From positions 1 through 57,581 of the forward strand of contig JALHOR010000025.1 in the NCBI GenBank assembly GCA_022842885.1: DNA of 57,581 bases. Reading direction: 5' to 3'. The notes under the pieces were generated by a model. It saw nothing but the letters and a program-made list of their open reading frames with translations, did no database searches and had not been told where the DNA came from. Both the position numbers and the translations under genes were made by a program. Each line of letters opens with the position of its first letter. The first letter of the stretch is position 1. Of this stretch, positions 17,201 to 24,945 are shown in pieces. The stretch is from Anaerolineae bacterium. GTDB taxonomy: Bacteria; Chloroflexota; Anaerolineae; Aggregatilineales; Phototrophicaceae.

Positions 17201-18644
17201 ACCCGATGAATGGATTGGGCGCGGGCATCATTACCTCGTCGAAGTGACAGAGCAGCAAGTCGGCACGCCATATAGCACAACATTACGCCAATGGCGCGAT
17301 ACTTATGATGGCTTTGCCGGCACTTTTGGTAATGAAGAACGTCGTTCTAAGCGCCTAGAACGCTTTAATGAATTATTCCGGGTGATGTTTATTGACCGTC
17401 ATCCCGCCTATGCACTCTATCGGCATTGGTATAGCACCTTGGAAGGTGCCTCCGAATTTCCAGCTCCGGCTACCCAAGACCCGATGCCGCGTATTGAACC
17501 CTATGTGATTGCCGAAGAAGAATATCGCGGCAACCGGTATCGGGACGAGTCGCAGTCTGCTTCACGCTTGCCACGCGGTGTCCTAATCGGCGGGGCAGTA
17601 TTTGGAACGTTGGTGTTGGCAATTCTGTTGATTGGTATTTTTAGCAATCGCCCATCTGATAATATTGCGTTGACCATCACGGCGACTCCTAATAGTGTTG
17701 CAACCCGCGATGCCGCAGCCCTCATCGCTACCGAAGAAATTGCTCTTACCAATACGAGCATCCCAACCGTTGAAATTGGGGATATTCAGACTCAAAATTC
17801 GATTACCGTTGTCCCGGTGGTGTTTGCCACCAACACAACCCCGATTGTGTTAAATACGCCCACTGTAATTCCACCCACAGCCACGGCTACCTTTACCAAC
17901 ACACCATCGGTCACGCCGACTTTGCCAACCGAAACACCAACGCCAACGCTGACCCCAACTGAAACACTCACGCCGACCATTACCAATACCCCAACGTTGA
18001 CTTATACACCTTCTATCACGCCATCCCCCACCTTAACGCCGCTGCCACCACAAGGCGTTCAAGGCGAGCAAGATTTATTGGTACTGCTGAATCGCACGGC
18101 GAATTTGCCCTATAACCCGGATATTTTCGCGCCTGCTGATGAAGGCTGGCGCTTAGGCGTCGGCTCGGAAACACCGGGAGATATTTTATATATCAGCCTG
18201 CCGCCGGATTTGCTGGAAGCTGCTTATGGCAATAATGCTGCCAGCCGTATTCGGCGCGTAGAAGTGGCTATCCGCTTACGCACCTTTAACCCCGCCGTTG
18301 TTTCCAACGAAGATATTTTCTTTGGGGTGCTGCTCCAAAGTATCAACGATGGCAATAATGCCGGAGTTCGTTTGCAGGTGATAGATACCAGCGTTATCAA
18401 TTTGGCACGGATGATTAACAACAGCGCCACCTTTTTGAATCAACGCTCAGTCAACGAAATCGTAGCACGTTTACGCATTGACCGTGACGTGAATACAGGT
18501 GAATTGAGTTTGTATTTTAATGATATTCCGATGGGGTCTGCCTTTAGCTTTTTGCCGCCGGATACACCATTACAGCCGGTGATATTCGTGCGCGATGGCG
18601 GTGTTGTGGTAGGCATCACCGATTGGAAAGTGACGCTGCGATAG
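14268..18644 (+). CDS. Degenerate Ser/Thr kinase-like transmembrane protein
   Basis: A 1458-residue protein. Residues 8-270 resemble a protein kinase: a loop GRSGET near 19-24, a VAIK-like lysine at K40 (VVIKRP), and the C-lobe with DIFQVGELLFFVLTGG. The catalytic loop reads YNDVDARH at 143-150, so the Asp is kept but the usual Lys and Asn are Asp and His, and DFG is DWG (164-166). A long helical region with no recognisable domain fills 270-1090. One membrane helix (VLIGGAVFGTLVLAILLIGI) lies near 1103-1127, then a Thr/Pro-rich stalk at ~1198-1261 and a ~190-residue beta-rich ectodomain. It looks like a receptor with a pseudokinase or atypical kinase inside and a sensor outside. Confidence 0.78.
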   Translation: MADSLFDNRYRYDYIYPRGRSGETLRAVDTQDNNRRVVIKRPAPGDAPPIRAGQEVSIVNERRALRRLVGHPVLTELLGEGSFNVGGMVHQYIVMERAEGLIIGDLVGELAASGERMAELEMLVVLDNMLDLLRTAHAKDIVYNDVDARHLFWNRDTYRLKMIDWGNAVFLEGDSMTPQGVSRQTDIFQVGELLFFVLTGGRRADIPRDAGSDFAVDFGDDSRRVHSRLQEIVSRALHPNLRLRYPTLNELRTDLAKYRAPLEQQRNAAVAIVVDRLRQTQLNRSELRDLLVTLEPALAQDAGYPPARNAYDDIINRLRDLSVSADLDAVRIYMTGGNWLRAGELLRELQDKTGPRTVGLVGLLLDVCILLNESPVQPAPETVMQAITMMFDGQSPGAATMLLLDAPDDNAARILHWQIAERVSAHIAEVMLLRPNLYRLQTALRQLAIEGYTVTDFRALLADCDKLLDSVATASNVTLSYLRDSFRTVVEQLSGLSPALQRFAAGQQISENRLPLSSLDRALNAAMALADNTHVIGKQATADPRDAMNALDLSRAVDPPNPVWDELENFLDSLYDYQHTAHDYIPAADGTDLDEWLKRMVAALTPFTQRLFDDTLTTSVKNLDKARAAWQTYRDVIIQGDKDTAVEALQSAAENVVPLSPTLGNWFNQLKTVVNGAQYPERHSVPGGLGRALADGWQAFDNSRLSDAERLGQQAYETARSESERFAARRLQDVSRLMHEWVERGGVMSQSRTKAVLDAIEQLLTPDEKTTLDNFNTQMPSIETYLKAMSRGLVTVFARRSTAGLRLLMIHYLMQSSLDASSGLLEDSTFWREAGLKTMPEIGEQHIITRTLDAYIARSYDLIAANALFAQVNGKEAIPNLATIRQELETNAQARILQPGINSLREVENALHDWSEAEFRSAGLKLENAIRGVDEVEQAAGITLTPYRAWLMDLIAAAAELHVQFREIKQRIEAYPAEPDEWIGRGHHYLVEVTEQQVGTPYSTTLRQWRDTYDGFAGTFGNEERRSKRLERFNELFRVMFIDRHPAYALYRHWYSTLEGASEFPAPATQDPMPRIEPYVIAEEEYRGNRYRDESQSASRLPRGVLIGGAVFGTLVLAILLIGIFSNRPSDNIALTITATPNSVATRDAAALIATEEIALTNTSIPTVEIGDIQTQNSITVVPVVFATNTTPIVLNTPTVIPPTATATFTNTPSVTPTLPTETPTPTLTPTETLTPTITNTPTLTYTPSITPSPTLTPLPPQGVQGEQDLLVLLNRTANLPYNPDIFAPADEGWRLGVGSETPGDILYISLPPDLLEAAYGNNAASRIRRVEVAIRLRTFNPAVVSNEDIFFGVLLQSINDGNNAGVRLQVIDTSVINLARMINNSATFLNQRSVNEIVARLRIDRDVNTGELSLYFNDIPMGSAFSFLPPDTPLQPVIFVRDGGVVVGITDWKVTLR

Positions 18645-18695
18645 TGATGATAATGTGATTTATAATAAGTGGGACGCTAGAGAAAGTATCGTGCG

Positions 18696-18932
18696 ATGAT
18701 TAACATGATTAATTTATTCCAGACCATTGATGAAATGTCATTAGATGAGCTAAAACAGCTTATTCGCTATGCCAAGCAACGTGAAGAAAATGTTGCTAAG
18801 ATGCCAAAATTTGTATCAGAGGCTACCAACTTGTCGGAGCGTATTCCCGGATTATTTGTAGGTGGTTGGATGAGCGACGATTTTGATGATGAATTGCCGG
18901 ATTCATTCTGGTTGGGCGAGGATGAAGAATGA
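18696..18932 (+). CDS. DUF2281/VapB-like antitoxin
   Basis: This 78-residue acidic protein has a helical start (DEMSLDELKQLIRYAKQREE) and an acidic C-terminus (SDDFDDELPDSFWLGEDEE). The ending resembles DUF2281-type antitoxins, which close with D-D-F-D-x-P-L/ELPD-x-F. It should bind and block the PIN nuclease encoded next. Its stop overlaps the toxin start by four bases (ATGA), the standard arrangement for such pairs. A second in-frame ATG lies three codons downstream. No DNA-binding fold can be claimed from sequence alone. Confidence 0.7.
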   Translation: MINMINLFQTIDEMSLDELKQLIRYAKQREENVAKMPKFVSEATNLSERIPGLFVGGWMSDDFDDELPDSFWLGEDEE

Positions 18933-19315
18933 ATTATCTTTTGGATACACATGCTTTTGTTTGGTGGAATATTGACCCTTCAAAATTATCACCATTAGTT
19001 CTTCAACTCTATAAAAACAAATCTAACCAATTATTTCTTAGCAAGGCAAGCATCTGGGAAATGCAAATTAAATTAAATTTAGGCAAACTAACACTCCCTG
19101 CTTCTCTCAGTACAATTATTAGAGTGCAAAGACGTAGAAACTCTATCTTTATAATGCCGATTAAACTATCACATATCTACAATCTTGCCACTTTACCCAA
19201 TCATCATAAAGACCCCTTTGACCGCTTGTTGATTTCGCAGGCATTGGTCGAAAATTTACCACTGATTACTAGCGATGCAGATATTGCCAAATATGCGGTG
19301 CAAACCGTGTGGTAA
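18929..19315 (+). CDS. vapC: PIN-domain toxin, VapC family
   Basis: A 128-residue PIN-domain ribonuclease. It opens MNYLLDTHAFVWW, with the first catalytic Asp at residue 6. SKASIWEMQIK supplies the acidic residue in the middle, HHKDPFDRLLISQAL the third acid, and ITSDADIAKY the fourth. This is the layout of Mg-dependent VapC toxins of the subgroup beginning LLDTHxFLW. Length is normal. The DNA here is visibly more AT-rich than the neighbouring glycan genes, which suggests acquisition by transfer. It is coupled to the antitoxin upstream and followed after eight bases by an acyltransferase gene. Confidence 0.9.
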   Translation: MNYLLDTHAFVWWNIDPSKLSPLVLQLYKNKSNQLFLSKASIWEMQIKLNLGKLTLPASLSTIIRVQRRRNSIFIMPIKLSHIYNLATLPNHHKDPFDRLLISQALVENLPLITSDADIAKYAVQTVW

Positions 19316-19323
19316 ATGCTTCT

Positions 19324-19965
19324 ATGTCCTCTGACTCCCATCATTTGCTCTCATTCACCACTTTGCGCTTGGCACTGGCAACCCCGTGGAAAGCCCGTAA
19401 CGAAATTGAACGCTTGCTACTTATTCCATTGGCATGGCTGAGTCTTGCAGGTTCAGGCATCAAAATGGATACAGGTTGGAAATTTTATGGCTTGCCCATT
19501 TTCCAGAAGCACCGCGATAGCACCATCATCATTGGCAAAAATTGCAACTTGCGCTCTACACGCCGCAGCAATCCATTAGCGCCACAGCATCCCTGCGTTC
19601 TTAGCACGCGCCGTCCAGATGCCATTTTGACGATTGGCACTGATTTTGGTATGACCGGGGGTGTGATTGTCTGCGAAGAAAAAATCGCGATTGGGCAGCG
19701 GGTGACAATGGGTGCAAACAGCATCATCGCCGATACCGATTTTCATCCGATTGACCCTGTGTTGCGCTATCATCATCCTGCGGATGGCAAAACTGCACCT
19801 GTCATCATTGAAGATGATGTATTTATTGGGATGCAAACGCTTATTTTAAAAGGCGTTACCATCGGCAAAAATAGTGTAATTGGTGCAGGCAGTGTCGTCA
19901 CAAAATCTATTCCAGCGGGCGTGATTGCGGCAGGCAATCCAGCGCGGGTGATTCGAGAACTTTAG
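19324..19965 (+). CDS. Left-handed beta-helix acyltransferase
   Basis: A ~213-residue hexapeptide-repeat transferase of the LbH acetyltransferase class (maltose/galactoside O-acetyltransferase or WbbJ-like). Repeats run from about residue 55 (IIIGKNCNLRST) to the end, with the canonical close VIIEDDVFIGMQTLILKGV, then IGAGSVVTKSIPAG and NPARVIREL. The active-site His is probably in TDFHPID. It should move an acetyl group from acetyl-CoA onto a sugar. The ATG at 19324 is preferred over an overlapping GTG at 19309. The next gene begins three bases after its stop, so the two very likely act together on a surface glycan or glycolipid. Confidence 0.85.
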   Translation: MSSDSHHLLSFTTLRLALATPWKARNEIERLLLIPLAWLSLAGSGIKMDTGWKFYGLPIFQKHRDSTIIIGKNCNLRSTRRSNPLAPQHPCVLSTRRPDAILTIGTDFGMTGGVIVCEEKIAIGQRVTMGANSIIADTDFHPIDPVLRYHHPADGKTAPVIIEDDVFIGMQTLILKGVTIGKNSVIGAGSVVTKSIPAGVIAAGNPARVIREL

Positions 19966-19968
19966 GCT

Positions 19969-21402
19969 ATGCAACAACTTTTGAATATGCTGAAAACTTA
20001 TAAACTCCTGCTGCTTATTGGGTTAGCAATCGGTATCCGCCTCATATTTTTAGCGGTGTTTCCCACAATTTTTATGTTTGAGCAAACGGGCGCGATTCAT
20101 GGCTCAACCGCGTATGACACTTATGCTCAAAATTTACTCGCAACAGGTGTTTATGGGCGTGTGCCGGGCATAGACGATTCGATTTTGCCGCCGCTTTATA
20201 GTGCTTTGTTGGCAGTAGTGTATGGCATTTTCGGGCGGGGCGGCTGGCAAGTGGGTATTTTTCATACGCTGTTGGATGTCGGCTCAATCCTATTTTTGTA
20301 TCATATTGGGCGCTTATTGTTCAAAAATGCTGCGCCCTTCGGCAAAAAAGAATGGTTTGCGATGCCCATCGGTGAATGGGTTGGCATTCTGGCAGCATTA
20401 TTTTACGCGCTGTATCCCTATCTGATATTTCAAAATCTTAGTCTGAATGACACGGCACTGTTCATGCTGCTGCTGCACGCTTTTGTATGGTGCATGACAC
20501 TTCTGCGCGAAACGCCAAATACAAAAAATGCCATCGGCATGAGTATCTTGGGCGGCGTGATTTTGGGTGCCTCCATGTTGACACGGGCATTGCTGCCACC
20601 GCTGGCATTGTTAGTTGCCGCATGGTTTTTGTTTCGATTGTCGTTCTGGCAAATTCTGCTGCGTTTGTTACCCGTTGCCATTGTTGGCATTGTTATCACG
20701 CTGCCTTGGGTTATGCGTGGTTCAGCGATTCATGGTGGATTTGTGGCGATTGCATTGAACAGCGGCGAAAATATTTTTCAGGGGGCAAATGACCAAACAT
20801 TGCCCTTATTCAAAGCGGGCTATGATGTGCAATGGTCAGACCCGCCGCCGAGTGTTGAAAATATCACTGACCCGTACCAACGGAATGCGTTGTTGATGCA
20901 AGCCGGACTGGCTTGGCTGCGCGATAATCCTGCAAAAATTCCAGAATTATTGTGGGTGAAATTTCTCGTGCATTGGAGCATAGAGATTGCCCCACGCAAA
21001 AATCCACTCCCCGGTGAAGATTTTCAATGGGATGCGGCGGGCAATTTATGGGTCATTCCCAACACCGATGTAGAAAAACAGGATATTGCGGTCATCGCTG
21101 AATACAGCGGCGGCTTGTTTGATACGGTCGGGCGTCCGGTACATATTGTATATTTTGGTGGTTTGCTGCTGTTGGCGTTGTTGGGTGTGATTGCATCGGC
21201 GCGGTTGTGGCGTGATGTGGCGCTCTTGTGGTTTGTCCAACTAAGCATGACACTGATTTATATGGTCTTTCATCCCTCCACGCGCTACCGAGTGCCAAGT
21301 GACCCATTGCTCTTTTTGTTTTCGGCGTATGCGCTGGTGTGGCTGATAATAGGGTGGCAGGGTTATCAAAATAGCAGGCATCGGCTCAAAACCGACGCCT
21401 AA
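19969..21402 (+). CDS. GT-C (family 39-like) membrane glycosyltransferase
   Basis: A 477-residue polytopic membrane protein with roughly ten membrane helices. The first extracytoplasmic loop has YDTYAQNLLATGVYG, matching the D-x-x-x-Y/A-x-N-L-x-x-x-G pattern of PMT/ArnT-type enzymes, which use lipid-linked sugars. GSTAYD probably contributes the catalytic acid. A large loop near residues 260-360 (NSGENIFQGAND ... ENITDPYQRNA) lies outside. These enzymes add a sugar to protein or lipid on the outer face of the membrane. The stop/start distance of three bases from the acyltransferase implies co-transcription. The exact donor and acceptor are unknown. Confidence 0.82.
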   Translation: MQQLLNMLKTYKLLLLIGLAIGIRLIFLAVFPTIFMFEQTGAIHGSTAYDTYAQNLLATGVYGRVPGIDDSILPPLYSALLAVVYGIFGRGGWQVGIFHTLLDVGSILFLYHIGRLLFKNAAPFGKKEWFAMPIGEWVGILAALFYALYPYLIFQNLSLNDTALFMLLLHAFVWCMTLLRETPNTKNAIGMSILGGVILGASMLTRALLPPLALLVAAWFLFRLSFWQILLRLLPVAIVGIVITLPWVMRGSAIHGGFVAIALNSGENIFQGANDQTLPLFKAGYDVQWSDPPPSVENITDPYQRNALLMQAGLAWLRDNPAKIPELLWVKFLVHWSIEIAPRKNPLPGEDFQWDAAGNLWVIPNTDVEKQDIAVIAEYSGGLFDTVGRPVHIVYFGGLLLLALLGVIASARLWRDVALLWFVQLSMTLIYMVFHPSTRYRVPSDPLLFLFSAYALVWLIIGWQGYQNSRHRLKTDA

Positions 21403-21462
21403 AGTTGAAAATATCGATTCATTCGCAGGTATGTTTTTTCTGCACCTCTGTGGTGAATTCTA

Positions 21463-23352
21463 TTATCCCGCTTCATTCTTGCGTTTGGGTTTGCGTCGCC
21501 GCCAGCGTAACACCAGTGAGAGTGCGCTGCTGATGCTAACTATCGCCAATACCCCGCCGCCAATCGTCGCAAGTTGCCAATAATTGGGGTGCGACGGCAG
21601 TTTAAGCTCTTGCAGATGAAAAATCATATCAGGATTTTCCAAGCTATTTTCGGCGGCAATCCATTCCGGTAGATAGCCAAACTGCTTGCCAATGCTGCTG
21701 AGGGTATCCTGATGATTCACCACATAAACACCCTCATCATTCAATGACCCCGCACTGTTCATCAAATCATTGATATACTGCTTATATTCAACTATATTCA
21801 TCGTCAGCAATGCACAATCCCGGTCATAATTTTGCGGCAGCACCCAATAGCCATATGGACGCACCTCATAGCTATAGTCCTGACTGTTTAACGTAACCAA
21901 ATCATTTATATCCATTTTGAAGCAAGCGGCAACCTGACTCATCGTATCATACGGGCGAATGCGATAGGCGGTGATGGGTTCGTTTTCGTAAATGACGGTG
22001 GTTGCCCAATTGCCGCGCTCATAACAGAAATTGTCTTTAACATCCAGTGCAACAGGCGAAATCATTGGCTCATGCCCGGTATAATCCGTAACAAAATCAA
22101 TGGCTTGGGCATAACACACATAGTCGCGTATTCGGTGTCCCGTATAGTAATCCCCAGAATAGGTCATCTCATAACACGGCGGGCGGTCTGGAATGAGAAG
22201 ACTATCACCGGGTTTGGCATCAGCGATGTTGAATATCCAAGGATTAGCATCGGCGATTCGGTTGACACAAACATTAAAAAATTGGCTGACGGTGGTAAAA
22301 TTTTCGCCTTCTGCTAACTTGTGACGATAGGGGCGATTGCACGGTGGTGCATCCGGGATAAACAACACTTTAGGCGGACGAATCTGGTTGGCGTCAATAA
22401 AAGGATTCGCGGCGACTAAATCCGCAACACAGACATCGTATTGTTCAGCAATATCTACTAAAAATTCGCCCGGCTGCGTTTCGTGGACGGCTTTATCATC
22501 ATGATTCAGCCGATTGCCGTTTTTGTCGTAACAAGGCGGGGCATCTTGTGGGATAGCAATGGTAGTGTCAACATATTCTGTCCAAGTATCGAGCCAAAAT
22601 ATTTGAACATTCTTGATGATTTCTATACAGATATTCAACTCACGGGAAACCTCATACAAGGTTTGGATATTGCCATTATCTAAAGTGATAAAATCACAAG
22701 ACCGTGCATCATTTTTGATAAAAACCTGTGCTGGATTAATCCAGATAAGATCCGCAGGACATAAATCCATTTTTTGTGCGAATTCATCAATATTTTTTAC
22801 CTGCTCTTGAGGAGAATTGACTGTATAGACTTGCATATCAGTGTATTCTTCAACAAATTGCCACTCTCCATCCTTAAAGACATTCTGATAGTAAAGTCGC
22901 TGTCCTTCATCATTGAAACAGGGGAGTGCATTTAGAGGAACAAATAAATCTAAACCTAAGTGTCTTAATGGAGTGTTATGTTCGCTCCATATAATTGACT
23001 TGCCCTGTATAGTCCACAGCATTGCTTCTGGGCAAATATTATATTGTTCTGAAACATCTAATAATGAATCACCCGACATAACGAAAATTTGTTCATAACA
23101 TTCCGGTGCGTCGGTTGGGATTTTGATTTCGGCACTTGGCAGCGGGTCATGTCGCCCACCAAAAATCAAGTCAGGGTTCGCGGCTTTAATTTGGTCAATG
23201 CAGACATTGTGTTGCAGCGAGAGCGAGAGCAAATATTCGCCGGGCTGTACCTGATGGGTGAAAGTATCATTGGTATCTTGGGCAGCGGCAGTAGCAGCGA
23301 AAAAACTAAATAGTGTAACGAGGAGCGTCCATAACAAAAGTGTTTTACGCAT
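21463..23352 (-). CDS. Secreted, membrane-anchored multi-LysM protein with paired cysteines
   Basis: This 629-residue protein has a signal peptide (LLLWTLLVTLFSFFAATAAAQ), a series of LysM-type units, and a C-terminal membrane helix (VLAIVSISSALSLVL) followed by RWRRRKPKRK, so most of it faces outward on a C-terminal anchor. Clear units are VQPGEYLLSLSLQHNVC, QPGEFLVDIAEQYDVC and AEGENFTTVSQFFNVC; others are degenerate. Nearly every unit has one Cys after the first helix (HNVC, YNIC, YDVC, FNVC) and another near its end (DAPPC, DAPEC), suggesting a disulfide per module. LysM units usually bind peptidoglycan or chitin. A strong AAGGAGA site lies six bases before the ATG. The middle (about 22.6-23.1 kb) is AT-rich. 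Confidence 0.87.
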   Translation of the reverse strand: MRKTLLLWTLLVTLFSFFAATAAAQDTNDTFTHQVQPGEYLLSLSLQHNVCIDQIKAANPDLIFGGRHDPLPSAEIKIPTDAPECYEQIFVMSGDSLLDVSEQYNICPEAMLWTIQGKSIIWSEHNTPLRHLGLDLFVPLNALPCFNDEGQRLYYQNVFKDGEWQFVEEYTDMQVYTVNSPQEQVKNIDEFAQKMDLCPADLIWINPAQVFIKNDARSCDFITLDNGNIQTLYEVSRELNICIEIIKNVQIFWLDTWTEYVDTTIAIPQDAPPCYDKNGNRLNHDDKAVHETQPGEFLVDIAEQYDVCVADLVAANPFIDANQIRPPKVLFIPDAPPCNRPYRHKLAEGENFTTVSQFFNVCVNRIADANPWIFNIADAKPGDSLLIPDRPPCYEMTYSGDYYTGHRIRDYVCYAQAIDFVTDYTGHEPMISPVALDVKDNFCYERGNWATTVIYENEPITAYRIRPYDTMSQVAACFKMDINDLVTLNSQDYSYEVRPYGYWVLPQNYDRDCALLTMNIVEYKQYINDLMNSAGSLNDEGVYVVNHQDTLSSIGKQFGYLPEWIAAENSLENPDMIFHLQELKLPSHPNYWQLATIGGGVLAIVSISSALSLVLRWRRRKPKRKNEAG

Positions 23353-23370
23353 AAATGTCTCCTTGAAAAT

Positions 23371-23398
23371 AGTGCTGAGTGTTGAGGACTAAGTGTTG
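23371..23398. repeat. Heptad repeat array (4 units)
   Basis: Four consecutive seven-base units read AGTGCTG, AGTGTTG, AGGACTA, AGTGTTG just upstream of the LysM gene's ribosome site. The period is exact and the units vary, like the heptanucleotide STRR families known from cyanobacteria. Similar arrays occur at 28830, 29085, 36912 and 39902. Confidence 0.5.
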
Positions 23399-23699
23399 AA
23401 TCGAAACAGAATGTCACCTAGTCATCAATCAAATGACCGATTTTCGTCCCTGATGCGTGCGTCTAGTGTAACCGATTTTCGGCAATCCATTCTATACAAT
23501 GGCTTAAAACGTAGGCTAACCGGTGGTTATGTATTGTGCAAATATGAGCATATTTTTGAGGAAAAGGCAGTAAAAATTATCATTAAATGAATATGCGCCA
23601 TCCTTACGAAATCCGCTTGTATGTGGATTTCTAAAATCATGTTCAAATTACCCTGATTGCTAGTTAGTGAACATGGTGTACCTGCGGCAGAATTGAAGG

Positions 23700-23905
23700 T
23701 CTCGACACCTTTTCTGAGGGGAGGAATATCATGGACGAGACCTATATTGTGCCACCAAGCGCGAAAAGCTCTTTGGCTGATACGCGCATTTAGTATGTAC
23801 TACGCACGGGAATACAAGCAGCTACACACCCGTACCCAAACTGGATTAGAGTTAAAACTCTTTGCTAGCTTGCTTGCCCTCACTTTTACCAATTTCTTTG
23901 ACTAG
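23700..23905 (+). pseudogene. Possible C-terminal remnant of an IS4-type transposase
   Basis: The 588-base gap between the LysM and MerR genes has no convincing intact gene. In one frame it reads REYKQLHTRTQTG followed by LELKLFASLLALTFTNFF, then a stop. A hydrophobic segment like this, right after a basic stretch, resembles the end of IS4-family transposases (LFASLLAL near the C-terminus). No catalytic DDE residues, start or terminal inverted repeats are visible, so at most this is a decayed fragment. The rest of the gap (23399-23700) shows only an 11-bp direct repeat ACCGATTTTCG at 23436 and 23471. Confidence 0.25.
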
Positions 23906-23940
23906 CAATTAGGCAGGCAATTTTAATCTAATATAGCGGG

Positions 23941-24777
23941 TTACTGTTGCTGTTTTTGCCGCACCGGGAACTGAATCTCGGTGACAAATTTGGTTTGGTC
24001 GCCGCCGCGTTCATACTCTAAATTGATTTCGCAGTTGGGTCCAACAATTTCATACTGATTGGTGTCAATCCATTTTAAGAGGGCGTTATAGGCATTTTCC
24101 AGCGTGGCAAATGTTCCATGATGTACGATACATGCTGCCTGCTCAATGGCGGGCATCTCATAGACCTGAACATGGTCATTGCCAGATAATGCGCCTTCAA
24201 TGCCAAAAGCAGCTTCAACATGGATTTCTTTATCCATCGCATGATATAACGTCACACCGCATTCTTCCTGGCGTGGCGATTGCTTTGCCCCATGCTGATG
24301 AATATAAGCGGCAACCGTATCAAAGGCATGGTCAAGTGTGCTACCTAGTTGGTTCATATCAGCAGCGACGGCACGCACGGATGCTGCCCGGAACGATGGT
24401 ACGGGTTTGAGAATCACTTCGTAAGTAGACATGCTGTTCTCCTCTTCAATTTGTTTAAGTTTTGCCTCCACATAGAGCAATCGCTGTTGTTCTTCCTCCA
24501 GCCGTTGCTGAATCTCTGCCCGCTTCAGCCGCAGCATCCCACGAATCTGCTCTGCCGAAAGTGCCTCATCCAACACATCTTTGATTTGCTCCAAGGAGAG
24601 ACCCAGTGCCTTGAGCGCCAGAATACGATTCAAGCGCGGTAATTGTTCTGCCGAGTAATACCGATACCCGGTGAACTGATCCACTTGGGCAGGCTTCAAT
24701 AGGTCAATCTCATCGTAGTACCGTAATGTTTTGATGGGCAGCCGCGTCAGCCGCGAGAATTCGCTGATTTTGAGCAT
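23941..24777 (-). CDS. MerR-family regulator with GyrI-like effector domain
   Basis: A 278-residue regulator of the BmrR/TipA-like group. The N-terminal winged helix reads LKISEFSRLTRLPIKTLRYY, then GYRYYSAEQLPRL. A coiled dimerisation helix follows (~75-115, with EEEQQRLLYVEAKLKQIEEE). Residues ~118-278 form a GyrI-like/AraC E-bind domain that typically binds hydrophobic cationic drugs (MPAIEQAACIVHHGTFATL, YEIVGPNCEINLEY). The ATG at 24777 gives the usual MLKISEFS start; a TTG two codons upstream is less likely. Its own promoter has the long spacer MerR proteins act on, so it is probably autoregulated. It is divergent from a sugar-phosphate isomerase family gene. Confidence 0.9.
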   Translation of the reverse strand: MLKISEFSRLTRLPIKTLRYYDEIDLLKPAQVDQFTGYRYYSAEQLPRLNRILALKALGLSLEQIKDVLDEALSAEQIRGMLRLKRAEIQQRLEEEQQRLLYVEAKLKQIEEENSMSTYEVILKPVPSFRAASVRAVAADMNQLGSTLDHAFDTVAAYIHQHGAKQSPRQEECGVTLYHAMDKEIHVEAAFGIEGALSGNDHVQVYEMPAIEQAACIVHHGTFATLENAYNALLKWIDTNQYEIVGPNCEINLEYERGGDQTKFVTEIQFPVRQKQQQ

Positions 24778-24806
24778 GAACAATGACTTTCTCTATGCTT
24801 ATAGAC

Positions 24807-24837
24807 AGAATAAACGTTCCAGTCGGTGGAGAGTCAA
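24807..24837 (-). promoter_or_regulatory. MerR-type promoter/operator with 19-bp spacer
   Basis: Reading on the minus strand, TTGACT (24832-24837) and TATTCT (24807-24812) are separated by 19 bases. The spacer contains a CTCCA...TGGAA imperfect dyad. MerR regulators bind and untwist over-long 19-20 bp spacers with such a dyad, and the promoter lies 30 bases upstream of the merR start codon. The -10 matches consensus at four of six positions. Confidence 0.65.
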
Positions 24838-24945
24838 GCAGCAAAATCGGGCAAACTTGCGCGATTTTTTAAACTCGTTTTAAACGCTATTGTATGAAAC
24901 TGTGGCATGGTTAGGCGATTGTTCATCATCAGAAAGCGAGAATAT

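Noticed and set aside
23399..23700. A small gene in the LysM-MerR gap
   Set aside because: Frames here have no ribosome site, odd composition and no recognisable motif; only a weak 11-bp direct repeat was seen.
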